Below are positions 26,336-35,800 of a stretch of 64,000 bases of DNA, in pieces (the first letter of the stretch is position 1; each line of letters starts with the position of its first letter). A program made the position numbers and the translations under genes. Source of the DNA: Kiritimatiellia bacterium (GTDB lineage: Bacteria; Verrucomicrobiota; Kiritimatiellia; RFP12; UBA1067); the NCBI GenBank assembly GCA_017514235.1, contig JAFWKK010000050.1:62001-126000 (forward strand), read 5' to 3'. Below the pieces are notes generated by a model. The model was not told where the DNA came from. It saw only the letters and a list, made by a program, of their open reading frames with translations, and did no database searches.

Positions 26336-27341
26336 GTGTCTCCTGTATGAACATTAGAGCCGTGTAGGCGGCGAAAACAAGAAGCCAGACGAGTGCCTTC
26401 GGGCGCGTGATTGCACCGGGGCTGCGCGGACTGCGCCAGTTGACGCCCAAGACGGCGATCGACAGCGAGAGGGCTGTCAGCAGCGGCAGGTCGCGGGTCA
26501 GGACATAGCGCGAGAACCCGCCGTTCTCCGGCGTGACAGGCGAAATCACCGTCGCCAGCCCCACGACCGCCAGCATGTTGAAGAGATTCGACCCGACGAT
26601 GTTTCCGAGCACAAACTCGTGTTCTCCACGGCGGGCCGACGCTATCGCGCTCGCCAGTTCCGGCAGCGACGTGCCGACCGCAACTACAGTCAATCCGATC
26701 AAGAGGTCGCTCACGTGCAGAGCCTTCGCGAAATCCACAGCGCCCCAGACGAGAACATGCGCGGAGCCGATCAGGACCGCCAAGCCCGCGACAACCTGAA
26801 GCGCAGGCTTCGCAAGGCCTTCGCGCGACTCCGGCGCAGGCGAAGACGGCGACGCCTTGCCGATCGTTCCCTTTACCCACTGGTCGTACCAGCAGTAAAG
26901 CGGCATGACGACTGCGAACGTCACCAGCAGCGCGGCAGCTTCGGCGCGTCCGCAGGAACCGTCGCGCAGGAGCCAGAGGGAAAAGAGCGAAACCGCCGCC
27001 AGCCCAGGCCCGGCCACGAGCGACACGGATGGCTTCACGGCAAGAGGGGCGACGAGCGCCGCCACGCCAAGAATGACAGCCGTGTTGAAGACGCAGCTGC
27101 CGTAGGCGTTGCCAAGCGAGAGATTGGCGTGGCCGGAGAAGCCCGACAGCATCGACACGACAAGCTCCGGCGCACTCGTGCCGAAGCCTATGACAACCAT
27201 GCCTATGACGAACGGCGAGATGCCCATTGCCCGCGCCAGGGCGGAAGAGCCGGCCACGAACATGTCGCTCGACCACGCAAGAGCCGCGAAGCCGACGATC
27301 ATGAAGGCTATGGAAAGCCAGAGCGATATGTCCGGGTACAT
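26328..27341 (-). CDS. Calcium/sodium antiporter of the CaCA superfamily (YrbG-like)
   Basis: 337-residue inner-membrane exchanger with about ten helices and the two inverted alpha-repeats: GMVVIGFGTSAPELVVSMLSG...GNAYGSCVFNTAVILG and GLTVVAVGTSLPELASAIASA...GNIVGSNLFNMLAVVG. The Glu residues in SAPEL and SLPEL are the expected cation ligands. Start ATG 27341 (MYPDIS) is chosen because an extended -10 box (TGGTATAAT) ends seven bases upstream; an ATG at 27350 overlaps that box and cannot be used if the promoter is correct. Confidence 0.92.
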   Translation of the reverse strand: MYPDISLWLSIAFMIVGFAALAWSSDMFVAGSSALARAMGISPFVIGMVVIGFGTSAPELVVSMLSGFSGHANLSLGNAYGSCVFNTAVILGVAALVAPLAVKPSVSLVAGPGLAAVSLFSLWLLRDGSCGRAEAAALLVTFAVVMPLYCWYDQWVKGTIGKASPSSPAPESREGLAKPALQVVAGLAVLIGSAHVLVWGAVDFAKALHVSDLLIGLTVVAVGTSLPELASAIASARRGEHEFVLGNIVGSNLFNMLAVVGLATVISPVTPENGGFSRYVLTRDLPLLTALSLSIAVLGVNWRSPRSPGAITRPKALVWLLVFAAYTALMFIQETHG

Positions 27342-27348
27342 TGCGGAC

Positions 27349-27357
27349 ATTATACCA
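27349..27357 (-). promoter_or_regulatory. Extended -10 box (TGG-TATAAT) of the antiporter-cmk operon
   Basis: TGGTATAAT on the minus strand, seven bases before ATG 27341, no -35 match. Predicts a leaderless mRNA and moves the start three codons downstream of the longest frame. Confidence 0.65.
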
Positions 27358-27393
27358 CATTCCCGTCCACCTGAAGCGACAAAGCGATCCGCC

Positions 27394-28782
27394 TCAGATG
27401 GACCAGCCGCCTATGCCGAGGCTGCGGCAGACCTCCGACAGGAGTATCGCCGCAAGCAGCAGCGGCGCGAAATAGCGGATCATGAAGCCGTAGAGCCTAG
27501 CCGTGCGCCCACTCATGCCCGCCTCGTCAGCCACGAGCCGCGGCTTGGCCGCCCAGCCTACGAACACGCAGATGAGCATCGCCACGACAGGCGTCAGCAC
27601 GTTCATGGAGCTGTCGAAGAAGTCGAGCGCGGGCATGCCGAACGGCCGGAACGCCGACCAGCGCCCGTAGCCGAACGCCGAAAGCGACCCTACGGAAACG
27701 CACCACGCGCAAACCGCCGCGACCGAGGCGTTGCGCCCGATGCGGAAGAAGTCGCATACCGCCGCGACGCACGCCTCGCACATCGAAATCGCGCTGGTGA
27801 ACGCCGCAAACAGCACTAGCACGAAGAACGCGAGTCCGAGCCACGCGCCTGCAGCGCCAAGGGACGCGAACACCTTCGGGAGCGTCACGAACATAAGGCC
27901 GGGGCCGGCGTCAATCGCGGCGCGTCCCGAACCTGACTGCGCGGCGAACATCACCACGACCGGAATTATCATGAAGCCCGACAGCACGGCCACGAACGTG
28001 TCCGCCGCCACGATCCTTACGGCGGAACGCGGCAGGGAGTCGCCGCGCCTCATGTAGCTGCCGTACGTGATCATTATGCCCATCGCGAGCGAAAGAGAGT
28101 AGAACATCTGCCCCATCGCTCCGAGGGCCACCTTGCCCATGCTGCCGCACGACGAGAAGTCCGGCACAAGGTAATACCTTATGCCCTCGCCGGCGCCCGG
28201 CAGGAGCGCAACGTAGACCGCAAGCCCGACGGCCATCAGGAGCAGCACGGGCATCATGACGATGTTGGACTTCTCTATGCCGTTCCTGACGCCCATGACG
28301 ATCACGGCGCACGAGACAAGCGTAAAGACGACCATGCAGACGAACGGGTCCCACGGCGCGGCCGTGAACGAGTCGAAGAACGCCTGAGGGTCATCGAGCC
28401 CGCGGCCGCCTGCGACGAGCGAGACGTAGGCGGCGAAGTAGCGCACGACCCAGCCGCCTATCACGTTGTAGTAGGGCAGTATGAAGAGCGGCACGACAGT
28501 CGCAAGTACGCCGACGAAGTTCCATCGGGAGTGCCCGAGCTCGCGGAACGCAGTCAGCTGGCTCTGGCGCGACCTGCGCCCTATAGCTATCTCGGTGACC
28601 AGGAGCGTTACGCCGAGCGTAAGGGAGAAAAGAAGATAAGTGGCTATGAACACGCCGCCGCCGTACCTGGCGGCGAGGTAGGGGAAGCGCCAGAGGTTGC
28701 CCAGCCCGATGGCCGACGCCGCCGCGGCCAGCACGAACGCGAAGTGCCCGGACCAGAATGCGCGCTGCGAGCCGTCAGCCAC
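27394..28782 (-). CDS. Sodium-dependent transporter of the NSS/SNF family
   Basis: 462-residue LeuT-fold symporter that takes up amino acids or related compounds with Na+. The first helix has SAIGLGNLWRFPYLAARYGGG, the sodium- and substrate-binding signature; about 11-12 helices follow. GTG 28782 is selected since it follows AAGGGGGG by about six bases and gives the canonical short N-terminus; it overlaps the upstream phosphatase gene by eight bases. Longer in-frame starts would run deep into that gene. Confidence 0.9.
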   Translation of the reverse strand: MADGSQRAFWSGHFAFVLAAAASAIGLGNLWRFPYLAARYGGGVFIATYLLFSLTLGVTLLVTEIAIGRRSRQSQLTAFRELGHSRWNFVGVLATVVPLFILPYYNVIGGWVVRYFAAYVSLVAGGRGLDDPQAFFDSFTAAPWDPFVCMVVFTLVSCAVIVMGVRNGIEKSNIVMMPVLLLMAVGLAVYVALLPGAGEGIRYYLVPDFSSCGSMGKVALGAMGQMFYSLSLAMGIMITYGSYMRRGDSLPRSAVRIVAADTFVAVLSGFMIIPVVVMFAAQSGSGRAAIDAGPGLMFVTLPKVFASLGAAGAWLGLAFFVLVLFAAFTSAISMCEACVAAVCDFFRIGRNASVAAVCAWCVSVGSLSAFGYGRWSAFRPFGMPALDFFDSSMNVLTPVVAMLICVFVGWAAKPRLVADEAGMSGRTARLYGFMIRYFAPLLLAAILLSEVCRSLGIGGWSI

Positions 28783-29434
28783 GGGCCATCCCCCCTTCCG
28801 CGCCAAGAGCGATGTCCAGCGCGTCCAGAAGCGTATCGCCGACCGGAGCGGCCTTGCGAAGACGCCAGGCCGCGTGGCTGCCCTGAGCGCAAAGGACGCA
28901 CCTGACGCCAAGGGCGTCAGCGACCTCCTTGTCGTGGAGCGAGTCGCCGATGACTACGACTTCGGAGGCTGCCGTGCCGGACGCATCCAGACGGGCGATC
29001 AGCTCGCGGGCGCGTCCGAGCTTCGACTCCCCGTTCAGGTTGTCGACTCCGAACACGTTTTCGAAGTAGCCGCGTATGCCGTGCTCGGCCAGCGCCGCCT
29101 CAAGGAGGTCCTGTCTCAGCGCGGACAGGACGGACTGGCCGACGCCGGCCGCGCGGACTCTCGCCAGGGCCGCAGTCGCTTCAGCGTTCAGGCGCTTCGG
29201 CTGCCCGGCGTAAACGTCGTGATATTCGCGCGCAAGCGCGTCCCAGTCCTCGTTGGCCAGGCATACGCCGATCGACTCGTAGTACGGCTTCACCGGGAAC
29301 GCGAAATTGTCGCGGTACGAGTCCAGCGTGATCGGGCGCCCCCCGCGCCGTGCGAGCATGGCGTTTAGCGTGTCGAGCGCCGCCTGCGTGTCGTCCAGCA
29401 GCGTCCCGTTCCAGTCCCAGACAACGTGCGTCAC
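28775..29434 (-). CDS. HAD-superfamily phosphatase, phosphoglycolate-phosphatase-like
   Basis: 219-residue hydrolase. Motif I is WDWNGTLLDD: the nucleophile Asp is present but the second position of the usual DxD is Asn, a variant common in this subgroup. Motif III/IV: KLGRARELI and VVIGDSLHDKEVADALG. Start GTG 29434 overlaps the SGNH gene stop as GTGA, implying translational coupling. Substrate unknown; the preceding secreted esterase-like gene and following symporter suggest a catabolic or salvage cluster (inference). Confidence 0.82.
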   Translation of the reverse strand: MTHVVWDWNGTLLDDTQAALDTLNAMLARRGGRPITLDSYRDNFAFPVKPYYESIGVCLANEDWDALAREYHDVYAGQPKRLNAEATAALARVRAAGVGQSVLSALRQDLLEAALAEHGIRGYFENVFGVDNLNGESKLGRARELIARLDASGTAASEVVVIGDSLHDKEVADALGVRCVLCAQGSHAAWRLRKAAPVGDTLLDALDIALGAEGGMARG

Positions 29435-30600
29435 TTGAGCTTCAGCGCACTCCTCACGGCGCCGCCGAAAGCCTTTGCCATCGACACCATGCCCCAGTCG
29501 TTCGGATGGCATCCGTCGACGGTCCCCTCCAGGTCGCCGGTGTACATGCCGTCCTTGGGCAGATAGACGAGATCGGTCCACCCCTCGGCAATGAGCTTGT
29601 CGTACAGCGCACGGACGAACTTGTCCTTGTCGCTAGGGCCGTTGCAGAACACGTCACACTGCTCCGCCATCACGATCGGCACGCCGGGACGCTTCGCGCG
29701 CAACGCGCGAACGAACGGCTCGTACCGCTCCCGCACAACGCAGAACGGGGCGCTCCTGTCGCGTATGTCGGCATAGTCCTCGCTGCTTCCTGCGCCGCCC
29801 ATGTTCCAGAGGCAGTCCAGGACGTAGCAACTGGCGTCGATCCTAGCGAGCTGGTCGGCCATCTCCATCTCCATGCGCCCTGAGCCGGAGAAGCCGAGGT
29901 TCACTATCGGAACGTCCAGGTAGCGCCCGACGATGGACGGGAACGCCAGGCCGGGACGCGAGCAGCAGCCGCCGTGCGTGATCGAGGTGCCGTAAAACAC
30001 CACCGGCTTGTTCACGCCGCTCTTGCGAGGCGGAAGCGCAGAGACCGCAGCCTGAGCGTCAATGCCGAGCGAGAACTCGCGAATGCCGTTGTAGAGCGGC
30101 AGGTTCACGAGGCACGGAGTGCCGGGCGTCCAGCCGATGTCGAGCGACCCGCCCTTCTGCGCATCCCAGATGCGTCCCGTCTTTACGTACCGCCACTTGC
30201 CGACGTTTGCGTCAAAGCGGTAGACGTCGATGCCGCTCACGCCGGTCGACGGCATGTGGTCCATAGACAGCCCCGGATTGTAGGGCTTCCACCTGAAGCG
30301 CAGGCGCTTCGAATCAGTCGAGAAGCGGAACTGCATGCCGGACGTATGGTGCCGCATGGAGCGGACGCCGCCGTTGACCCGCGTGGTCAGATTGGACGGC
30401 AGCCTGTCGTAGTAGTTGTCAACGTCGTCGAACATGCGCCCTTCGATCGGCAGGTAGCGTCCGTCGATCCACTTCACGCCGTTCGTATCTATTACGGCGC
30501 ACTTCTGCGCCATGTTAGGATCCCACTTCGCAATCTCCGACTGGTTCGCGAATGCGGCAAGCGACGAACATAGAACTGCGGCTGCTACTAACGTCTTCAT
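29431..30600 (-). CDS. Secreted SGNH/GDSL-family hydrolase
   Basis: 389 residues with a signal peptide (MKTLVAAAVLCSSLAAFA). An N-terminal jelly-roll-like region (~40-190) precedes the SGNH hydrolase domain: catalytic Ser in VVFYGTSITHGG, block II NLGFSGSGRMEMEMA, a modified block III LDCLWNMGG, and the catalytic Asp/His pair in TVDGCHPNDWGM. These enzymes often deacetylate plant or mucin polysaccharides. ATG 30600 follows AAGGA; the promoter box is at 30658-30666. Confidence 0.86.
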   Translation of the reverse strand: MKTLVAAAVLCSSLAAFANQSEIAKWDPNMAQKCAVIDTNGVKWIDGRYLPIEGRMFDDVDNYYDRLPSNLTTRVNGGVRSMRHHTSGMQFRFSTDSKRLRFRWKPYNPGLSMDHMPSTGVSGIDVYRFDANVGKWRYVKTGRIWDAQKGGSLDIGWTPGTPCLVNLPLYNGIREFSLGIDAQAAVSALPPRKSGVNKPVVFYGTSITHGGCCSRPGLAFPSIVGRYLDVPIVNLGFSGSGRMEMEMADQLARIDASCYVLDCLWNMGGAGSSEDYADIRDRSAPFCVVRERYEPFVRALRAKRPGVPIVMAEQCDVFCNGPSDKDKFVRALYDKLIAEGWTDLVYLPKDGMYTGDLEGTVDGCHPNDWGMVSMAKAFGGAVRSALKLK

Positions 30601-30657
30601 TGATAATTCCTTGTTTTTTCCTTGTTGACGGGAACTCTCCCTTAGGGCTTGCCTGAT

Positions 30658-30666
30658 ATTATAGCA
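30658..30666 (-). promoter_or_regulatory. Extended -10 box (TGC-TATAAT) of the SGNH hydrolase operon
   Basis: TGCTATAAT on the minus strand, 57 bases before ATG 30600. The ~50-base leader ends with an AAGGA site. Confidence 0.55.
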
Positions 30667-30682
30667 TTATTTTGCGAAAACG

Positions 30683-31360
30683 CTACGCCAGCGACGACGC
30701 CAGCCGGCCTGGCGAACTGCACACGACGTCGGCCTGCGCCAGCTCGTCGGGGGTGCCGTAGCCCCAGGCGACCCCTATGGAAAAGACTCCGTTCTCCCGC
30801 GCCGCCTCGAAGTCGCTGGACGTGTCGCCGATCATAGCGCAGTCGTCGGGTGCGGCTCTGCAAGCGGCGATAACGCGACGCAGCAGGTCCGGCTTGCGAA
30901 CCTTTACGCCTGGCGTGGCGCCGAAGCGCGCGGCGATCTCCGGCGTACAGAACATGTCGCCGGCGTAAACGCCGTCAAAGACCGCGTCCCATCCGAAATG
31001 CCGCGACATGGCCTCCGCCGCCGCGAACCGCTTGTTGGTGACGATCGCGACGGTGCGGCCTTCTGCCTTTAGGCGACGCACTTCGTCAAGGACGCCCGGA
31101 TACTCTCTCGTCTCCGGAAAGCCGTCATGGTCGTAATGCGCGGCAAAGCCTTGCCTCACGGCGTCCGCCAGTGCCTGCGTGAAACGTTCTGGAAAAAGGG
31201 TCCGCGTCATCTCGTCGATCGGAGGACCTGCGACGAACTTCGCGTCGAACTCCGGGCATTCGAGCCCGAGGTCCCGAAGCGCGGCCTTCCACGCGCCCCT
31301 GATGTCCGGGTCGGTGTCGGCCAGCGTGCCGTCCAGGTCGAAGAAGCAGAAGCGTTTCAT
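30683..31360 (-). CDS. HAD-superfamily phosphatase, phosphoglycolate-phosphatase-like
   Basis: 225 residues, cytosolic. Motif I FFDLDGTLADT, motif II VAIVTNK, motif III Lys in RKPDLLRRV, and motif IV MIGDTSSDFEAARENG are complete, and a helical cap lies between residues ~15 and 85. Gph-like proteins hydrolyse 2-phosphoglycolate or pyrophosphate; the precise substrate is undecided. It is 30 bases after the GH39-like gene and likely cotranscribed. Confidence 0.87.
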   Translation of the reverse strand: MKRFCFFDLDGTLADTDPDIRGAWKAALRDLGLECPEFDAKFVAGPPIDEMTRTLFPERFTQALADAVRQGFAAHYDHDGFPETREYPGVLDEVRRLKAEGRTVAIVTNKRFAAAEAMSRHFGWDAVFDGVYAGDMFCTPEIAARFGATPGVKVRKPDLLRRVIAACRAAPDDCAMIGDTSSDFEAARENGVFSIGVAWGYGTPDELAQADVVCSSPGRLASSLA

Positions 31361-31390
31361 CTTCGCTCGTCACGTGCCCCGGCGGGAAAC

Positions 31391-32800
31391 CTAGTTGCAA
31401 CCTCCGGAAACGAGCACGGCGAAGGAACGAGGCGGCATCTCCGCCGGAACGGAGACGCGCTCGTCGGTGCGGGTTTCGTCCGTAATGCGGCACTCGCACG
31501 GCTCTCCGACGCCCTTGAGCACCAGGGGAATCTTGCGATTCGAGTAGTTGGCCAGCATCAGCGCGACACGCCCGCCCTTCGCGGCTGCCGCAGCGTAAAG
31601 GTCGGGGTCGGACGACGTGCAGCTGACCGCACGGCCCAGCTTGCGAAGCTCGTTGAACGCCACGAAAGCGTAATACGCCTTGTGAGGCTCGTACGTGAGC
31701 GGATTGAACAACGGCGCATAGTTGCCGACGCTGCACCTTGCGTCGTAGATGCACGCGAGGTCGCACGGCCCGTTCTGCAGCGCGACAAGCTCCGCCGCGA
31801 CAGCTGATGCCTGAAGCGCCGTACCCAGGCTGTCGTGCGCGACGAACGGAAGCCATTCGTTGAAGATTCGTTCGCACTTGTCGGACGTGAAGCCGTATTC
31901 GTTCAGATGCTCGTCGGCGAAACGCACTTGGCGCATGGCCTCCTTCGGGTCGGAATAGGAATGGTACGAGAAGAAGTCCAGCGGCCAGCCGTTGTCGCGC
32001 GCGGCCGCGAGGAACTTGTGCGAACAGTCTACGAAATACTGATTGCGCGGCGACGAGTTCGCGGCGGGCACATGGTCCGAACCGACGCCCGCGTAGAATC
32101 CGCAGTGCCCGTAACCGCCGATCTTCAGGTGCGGAAAGCACTTCTTCAGGTGCGTCGCGGCGATGCCGTAGAGCCGCATGTACTCCTCGAACGGTCCGCG
32201 GAACATCGGGTTCTTCATGTCGTCCGGGTGGTTCTCGGGCTCGTTCCATATCTCCCAGTACGTGATCTTCATTCGATATCCGTTCGCCCAACCCTCGGTG
32301 TAATGGCGGATGACGTGCTCGCATATGCGCGCCCACTTGGCAGGATCCTTCGGCGGAATTATGTTGACCGCAGGGAACGTGCCGGTCTTGCCATACCCGA
32401 CGAAGTTCTCGATGGTGACGCCGAGCCTGAAGAACGGCTCCACTCCGTTCTTCTCGAGGTTCGCCAGCAGGGCGTCGGTGAACTGGAAGCGGTAGTTCTC
32501 AGGCCTGGTCTCGTCGGCGTCGAAGTTCGGGAACAGGTTCGGGATGTCGACGTAGAGCCCGCCGCCGAGCCACCCCCCGACGTCGTGCAGACGCGAATAG
32601 GGAATGCCCGCGTCTTTCAGGTAGCGGAACATGGGCGCCGAGCCTATCGCATCGATCATCGGCGGCTGCCCCACGCCGTTCACCGGCTTGACCGGCCCCG
32701 TCTCCTTCCCGGCGTCCACCGACACCTCCGCTCCGTTCGCAACAACGCACGCGCCTGCCGCAAGCGCCGCCGCAAGAACCCTCCAGTACAGCTTTTTCAT
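31391..32800 (-). CDS. Secreted clan-A glycoside hydrolase, GH39-like
   Basis: 469 residues with a signal peptide (MKKLYWRVLAAALAAGACVVANG). The barrel domain shows YSRLHDVGG, the acid/base Glu in TYWEIWNEPEN (~residue 178) and a probable nucleophile Glu in RIFNEWLPF (~315), arranged as in GH39 beta-xylosidase/iduronidase-type enzymes; a C-terminal beta domain follows. It would act on plant or host glycans outside the cytoplasm; the exact linkage is unknown. ATG follows AAGGA. It lies 58 bases after the giant surface protein gene. Confidence 0.8.
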   Translation of the reverse strand: MKKLYWRVLAAALAAGACVVANGAEVSVDAGKETGPVKPVNGVGQPPMIDAIGSAPMFRYLKDAGIPYSRLHDVGGWLGGGLYVDIPNLFPNFDADETRPENYRFQFTDALLANLEKNGVEPFFRLGVTIENFVGYGKTGTFPAVNIIPPKDPAKWARICEHVIRHYTEGWANGYRMKITYWEIWNEPENHPDDMKNPMFRGPFEEYMRLYGIAATHLKKCFPHLKIGGYGHCGFYAGVGSDHVPAANSSPRNQYFVDCSHKFLAAARDNGWPLDFFSYHSYSDPKEAMRQVRFADEHLNEYGFTSDKCERIFNEWLPFVAHDSLGTALQASAVAAELVALQNGPCDLACIYDARCSVGNYAPLFNPLTYEPHKAYYAFVAFNELRKLGRAVSCTSSDPDLYAAAAAKGGRVALMLANYSNRKIPLVLKGVGEPCECRITDETRTDERVSVPAEMPPRSFAVLVSGGCN

Positions 32801-32858
32801 TTCCTTAGTTCTCCTATGGTTAAATGGACTTCTTCACGACTTTTCAGCCGCGAACTTG

Positions 32859-35800
32859 CTATGGCATCTCCACGGTCACGCGGAAGAAGTGGTATTCACC
32901 GTCGTTTATGTCCTCATGAGAAAGAGGATCCGCAGACCATCCGTCGGAAAGCGTTCTCTTTCCGTAGACCTTGTACACGCGACGAATCTGCCCGTCGGCG
33001 TTAAGGTCTGGAATCCATCCGACATACACGATGCCGTCCTCGACGTCAATCGTGGCGCGCAGCTTGTCGTCCGCGTCAGTCGGGTCGGTTCCCGCGACGA
33101 ACTCGTCGAGAAGCGTCATGGGACGGCCGTCCGCGCCGGCCTTGCCGGTCGTCGTCGCCATCGCATCCAGATAGTCACCTGCCGTGGCTGTCGCGGGATC
33201 GACTCCTCCGTACGTCTCCATGAACGCGGTGAAGCCTGCGTCGTACGCGGCCTTCTCAGACTGCAGAGCCTTCTCGTCGGCGCTTGCGGACGCATCGCCT
33301 GCCACGCTAACGCAATCGAGGAAGCCCGCCGTGCCGTTCGCCGCGACGAACGAAACCCTAATGATTCCGGAACCCACGGCGACGGACGACTCGGCCCATT
33401 CCGCCGCGCCGCAGACAAGCGCCTCCACGCCATTGGTCTTGACGACATAGGCGCCGCCTGCGCCGCTCTTCTTCCAACGGAAGGCGATCGTTCCCGGTCC
33501 TACGACAACCGTCTCAATGGCCGACGCTCCGTTCGCCGAGGCGGCAGACATGGCGTAGTCGCCATCGTACGCCGCCGCGCCAGCCTGCGCGAGCCAGGGC
33601 ATCGTGGCTGACGTCGTCCAGATCAGCTCCGGCGCAAGCTCGTTGGTGTCCAGCGCATCTTCGAGAGGCAGGAACTCAAGCGCCTCGAATTCGTACGCGA
33701 ACGCCTTGTTCACCGAGGCGTAGCGAACGTCCACGGATCCGTCGGCGTATCCGGTCACGAGGTCGTCAAGCCCGTCTCCGTTGACGTCGATCGCCACAGG
33801 CCGCGACCGCTCGTACAGGTTCGTGTTCGCCGCACCGGCGAGGGGAAGTGGCCGCATCGCGTCCCAGCGTTCCTCGCCGTCGCCGACGTAGAGCGCGAGA
33901 CCGCCCTTGCCGCGTCCGACGACCATCAGTGGACGTCCCTCGTAGGTCCAGCCGGAGCTGAACGCGGCGGCACTGCGAAGCACCTCGCCGGAATCGACGA
34001 CCAGGTCCGCGTCCGACTCGTCCTTGAGCGCGGTTCCGTCGAGCCGCACCAGCCGTCCGTCGTCTCCGCCGATCACGAGCGCGCCGTCACAGACAGACAG
34101 CACCGCCCGCTGGCGTCCGGCGTTCACTCCCGCGAGGAGCGTTCCGTTCCTGTACACCTTTCCGTCGTACGTTCCGCAGTAGACGACGCTCCCGATCTTC
34201 GCGACAGAGACGCCGAGGCAGTTCGCCGCCGCGACGCCGTCGATCACGCGCGCGCCCTTCACGCCGTCGAAACCGTAGTGGTACGCCTCGCCGGAGCCGT
34301 TCTTCTTGACGCCGACCACCAGCTCGCCGCCAAAGTTCGCAGGCGTGGCGAATTCTCCATCCGCCATGAAAAGCCATTCCGGTTTCGCGAAGCGAAGGAA
34401 GGAGTCAATCTCGGAGTTGCCTGCGAGCGGATTGCCCGCGGCGTCCGCGAAGAGTCCCGCGTCAAGCAGGAAGCGGATGTTTCCGACAGGCAGTGCCCTT
34501 TCGCCGCGCGTCCACACGATTGCGTTCTCGCCGGAGCGCCAGCGGAAATGCGACGCCGCAAGCGCGACCTCGCCGGTCACCGCTCCGCTGCCGTCGAGAA
34601 GCTGCATGCGGATCGCGCGCCCGAGCCACCCCGATGTCTTGAGCGAGCTGAAATTGACGGACTCGGAGAACACGAATTTCACCTGCGCCGCGCCGTTCGA
34701 GGCGACGGAGAGCGCGCCTTCCGGACCGTACATCTCCGCGCCGTCGAAGACGATCTTCACGAGCTCCGGCGGCGTCGTGTCCGGCGGCGTGTAGTGCCAG
34801 GAAACGCTGTGCGTCTCTTCGTCGAACTCGCCGTGCAGGCCAGACGAGAGTTTCTCAACGCGCGAGATGTCAAAGGTGACGGTGTAGGTTCCGCCGGACG
34901 TCGTGAGCGCGTCAAGTCCGGCAACGGTCCACACGAGGTTGGACTCGTCGGGCGTGATCGTCAGCGCGCCGACAGGGATGTCAACGACGCCGCGCGCGCC
35001 GCGACGGATCGCGAAACACTCCGCCGCGACGTTCGTTACCGGCTCGGAGAAGACGAGCGCGACGTCGTTCGTGAGCTGGCCCTCACCCTCCTTCGGGAAA
35101 CCCGCGAACGCGAGCGAAAGCGGAATCGCGTCGACGAAGAAGTCCTTTTCGGTGTCGGACGTCTTGCCGCTCGTGTTGGCGCAGCGCACGACGAGCGTGC
35201 CGCGTCCGATCGGGAGGAGGACCGCCTGCGCGAAGGACGTCTCCGCCTCGGGATGGAACGGCCCGGCGAGCGACGTCTCCGTTCCCGCCGCGTCGCGCGC
35301 AAGGATCTCGATCGAATAGGCGCCGTCGGGAACGGACCCCGTCACCGTCACGTCGCGCTGCCACGTGACGCCGTCCGTCGCGTTGGTGCCAAAGTCTGGC
35401 GCAAAGGCGAGGTCGGCGATCGCCGCGGGCGGCGCGGAGCTGTAGCTCCACGCGCTCGTCGCGGCATCTCCCGCGCCGGCGTTCCCGCTCAGGTCGCGCA
35501 CGCGCGTCGCGTCGAAGGAAAGGACGTACGCGCCGTCCGTCGAAACCGCGGCGTCGAGTCCGGAAACGGTCCAGACCGTGTCGGAGACCTGCGTCAGCTT
35601 CGCGGACGCGGGTACCGCCACGGGTGCGCCGTCGCGCGTCAGCGAAAGCGCCGCGGCCGTCACGGTCGAGGCCTGGACCGGCTTCGAGAAGGCCAGCGTC
35701 CACCGGCGCGACCCGAAGACCTCGCCGTCGTCCGTCAGCTCCGCGGTCGGCGCGTTCGCGTCGATCGTCACCGTCGCGGTGAACTTCGCGACACCCGCGA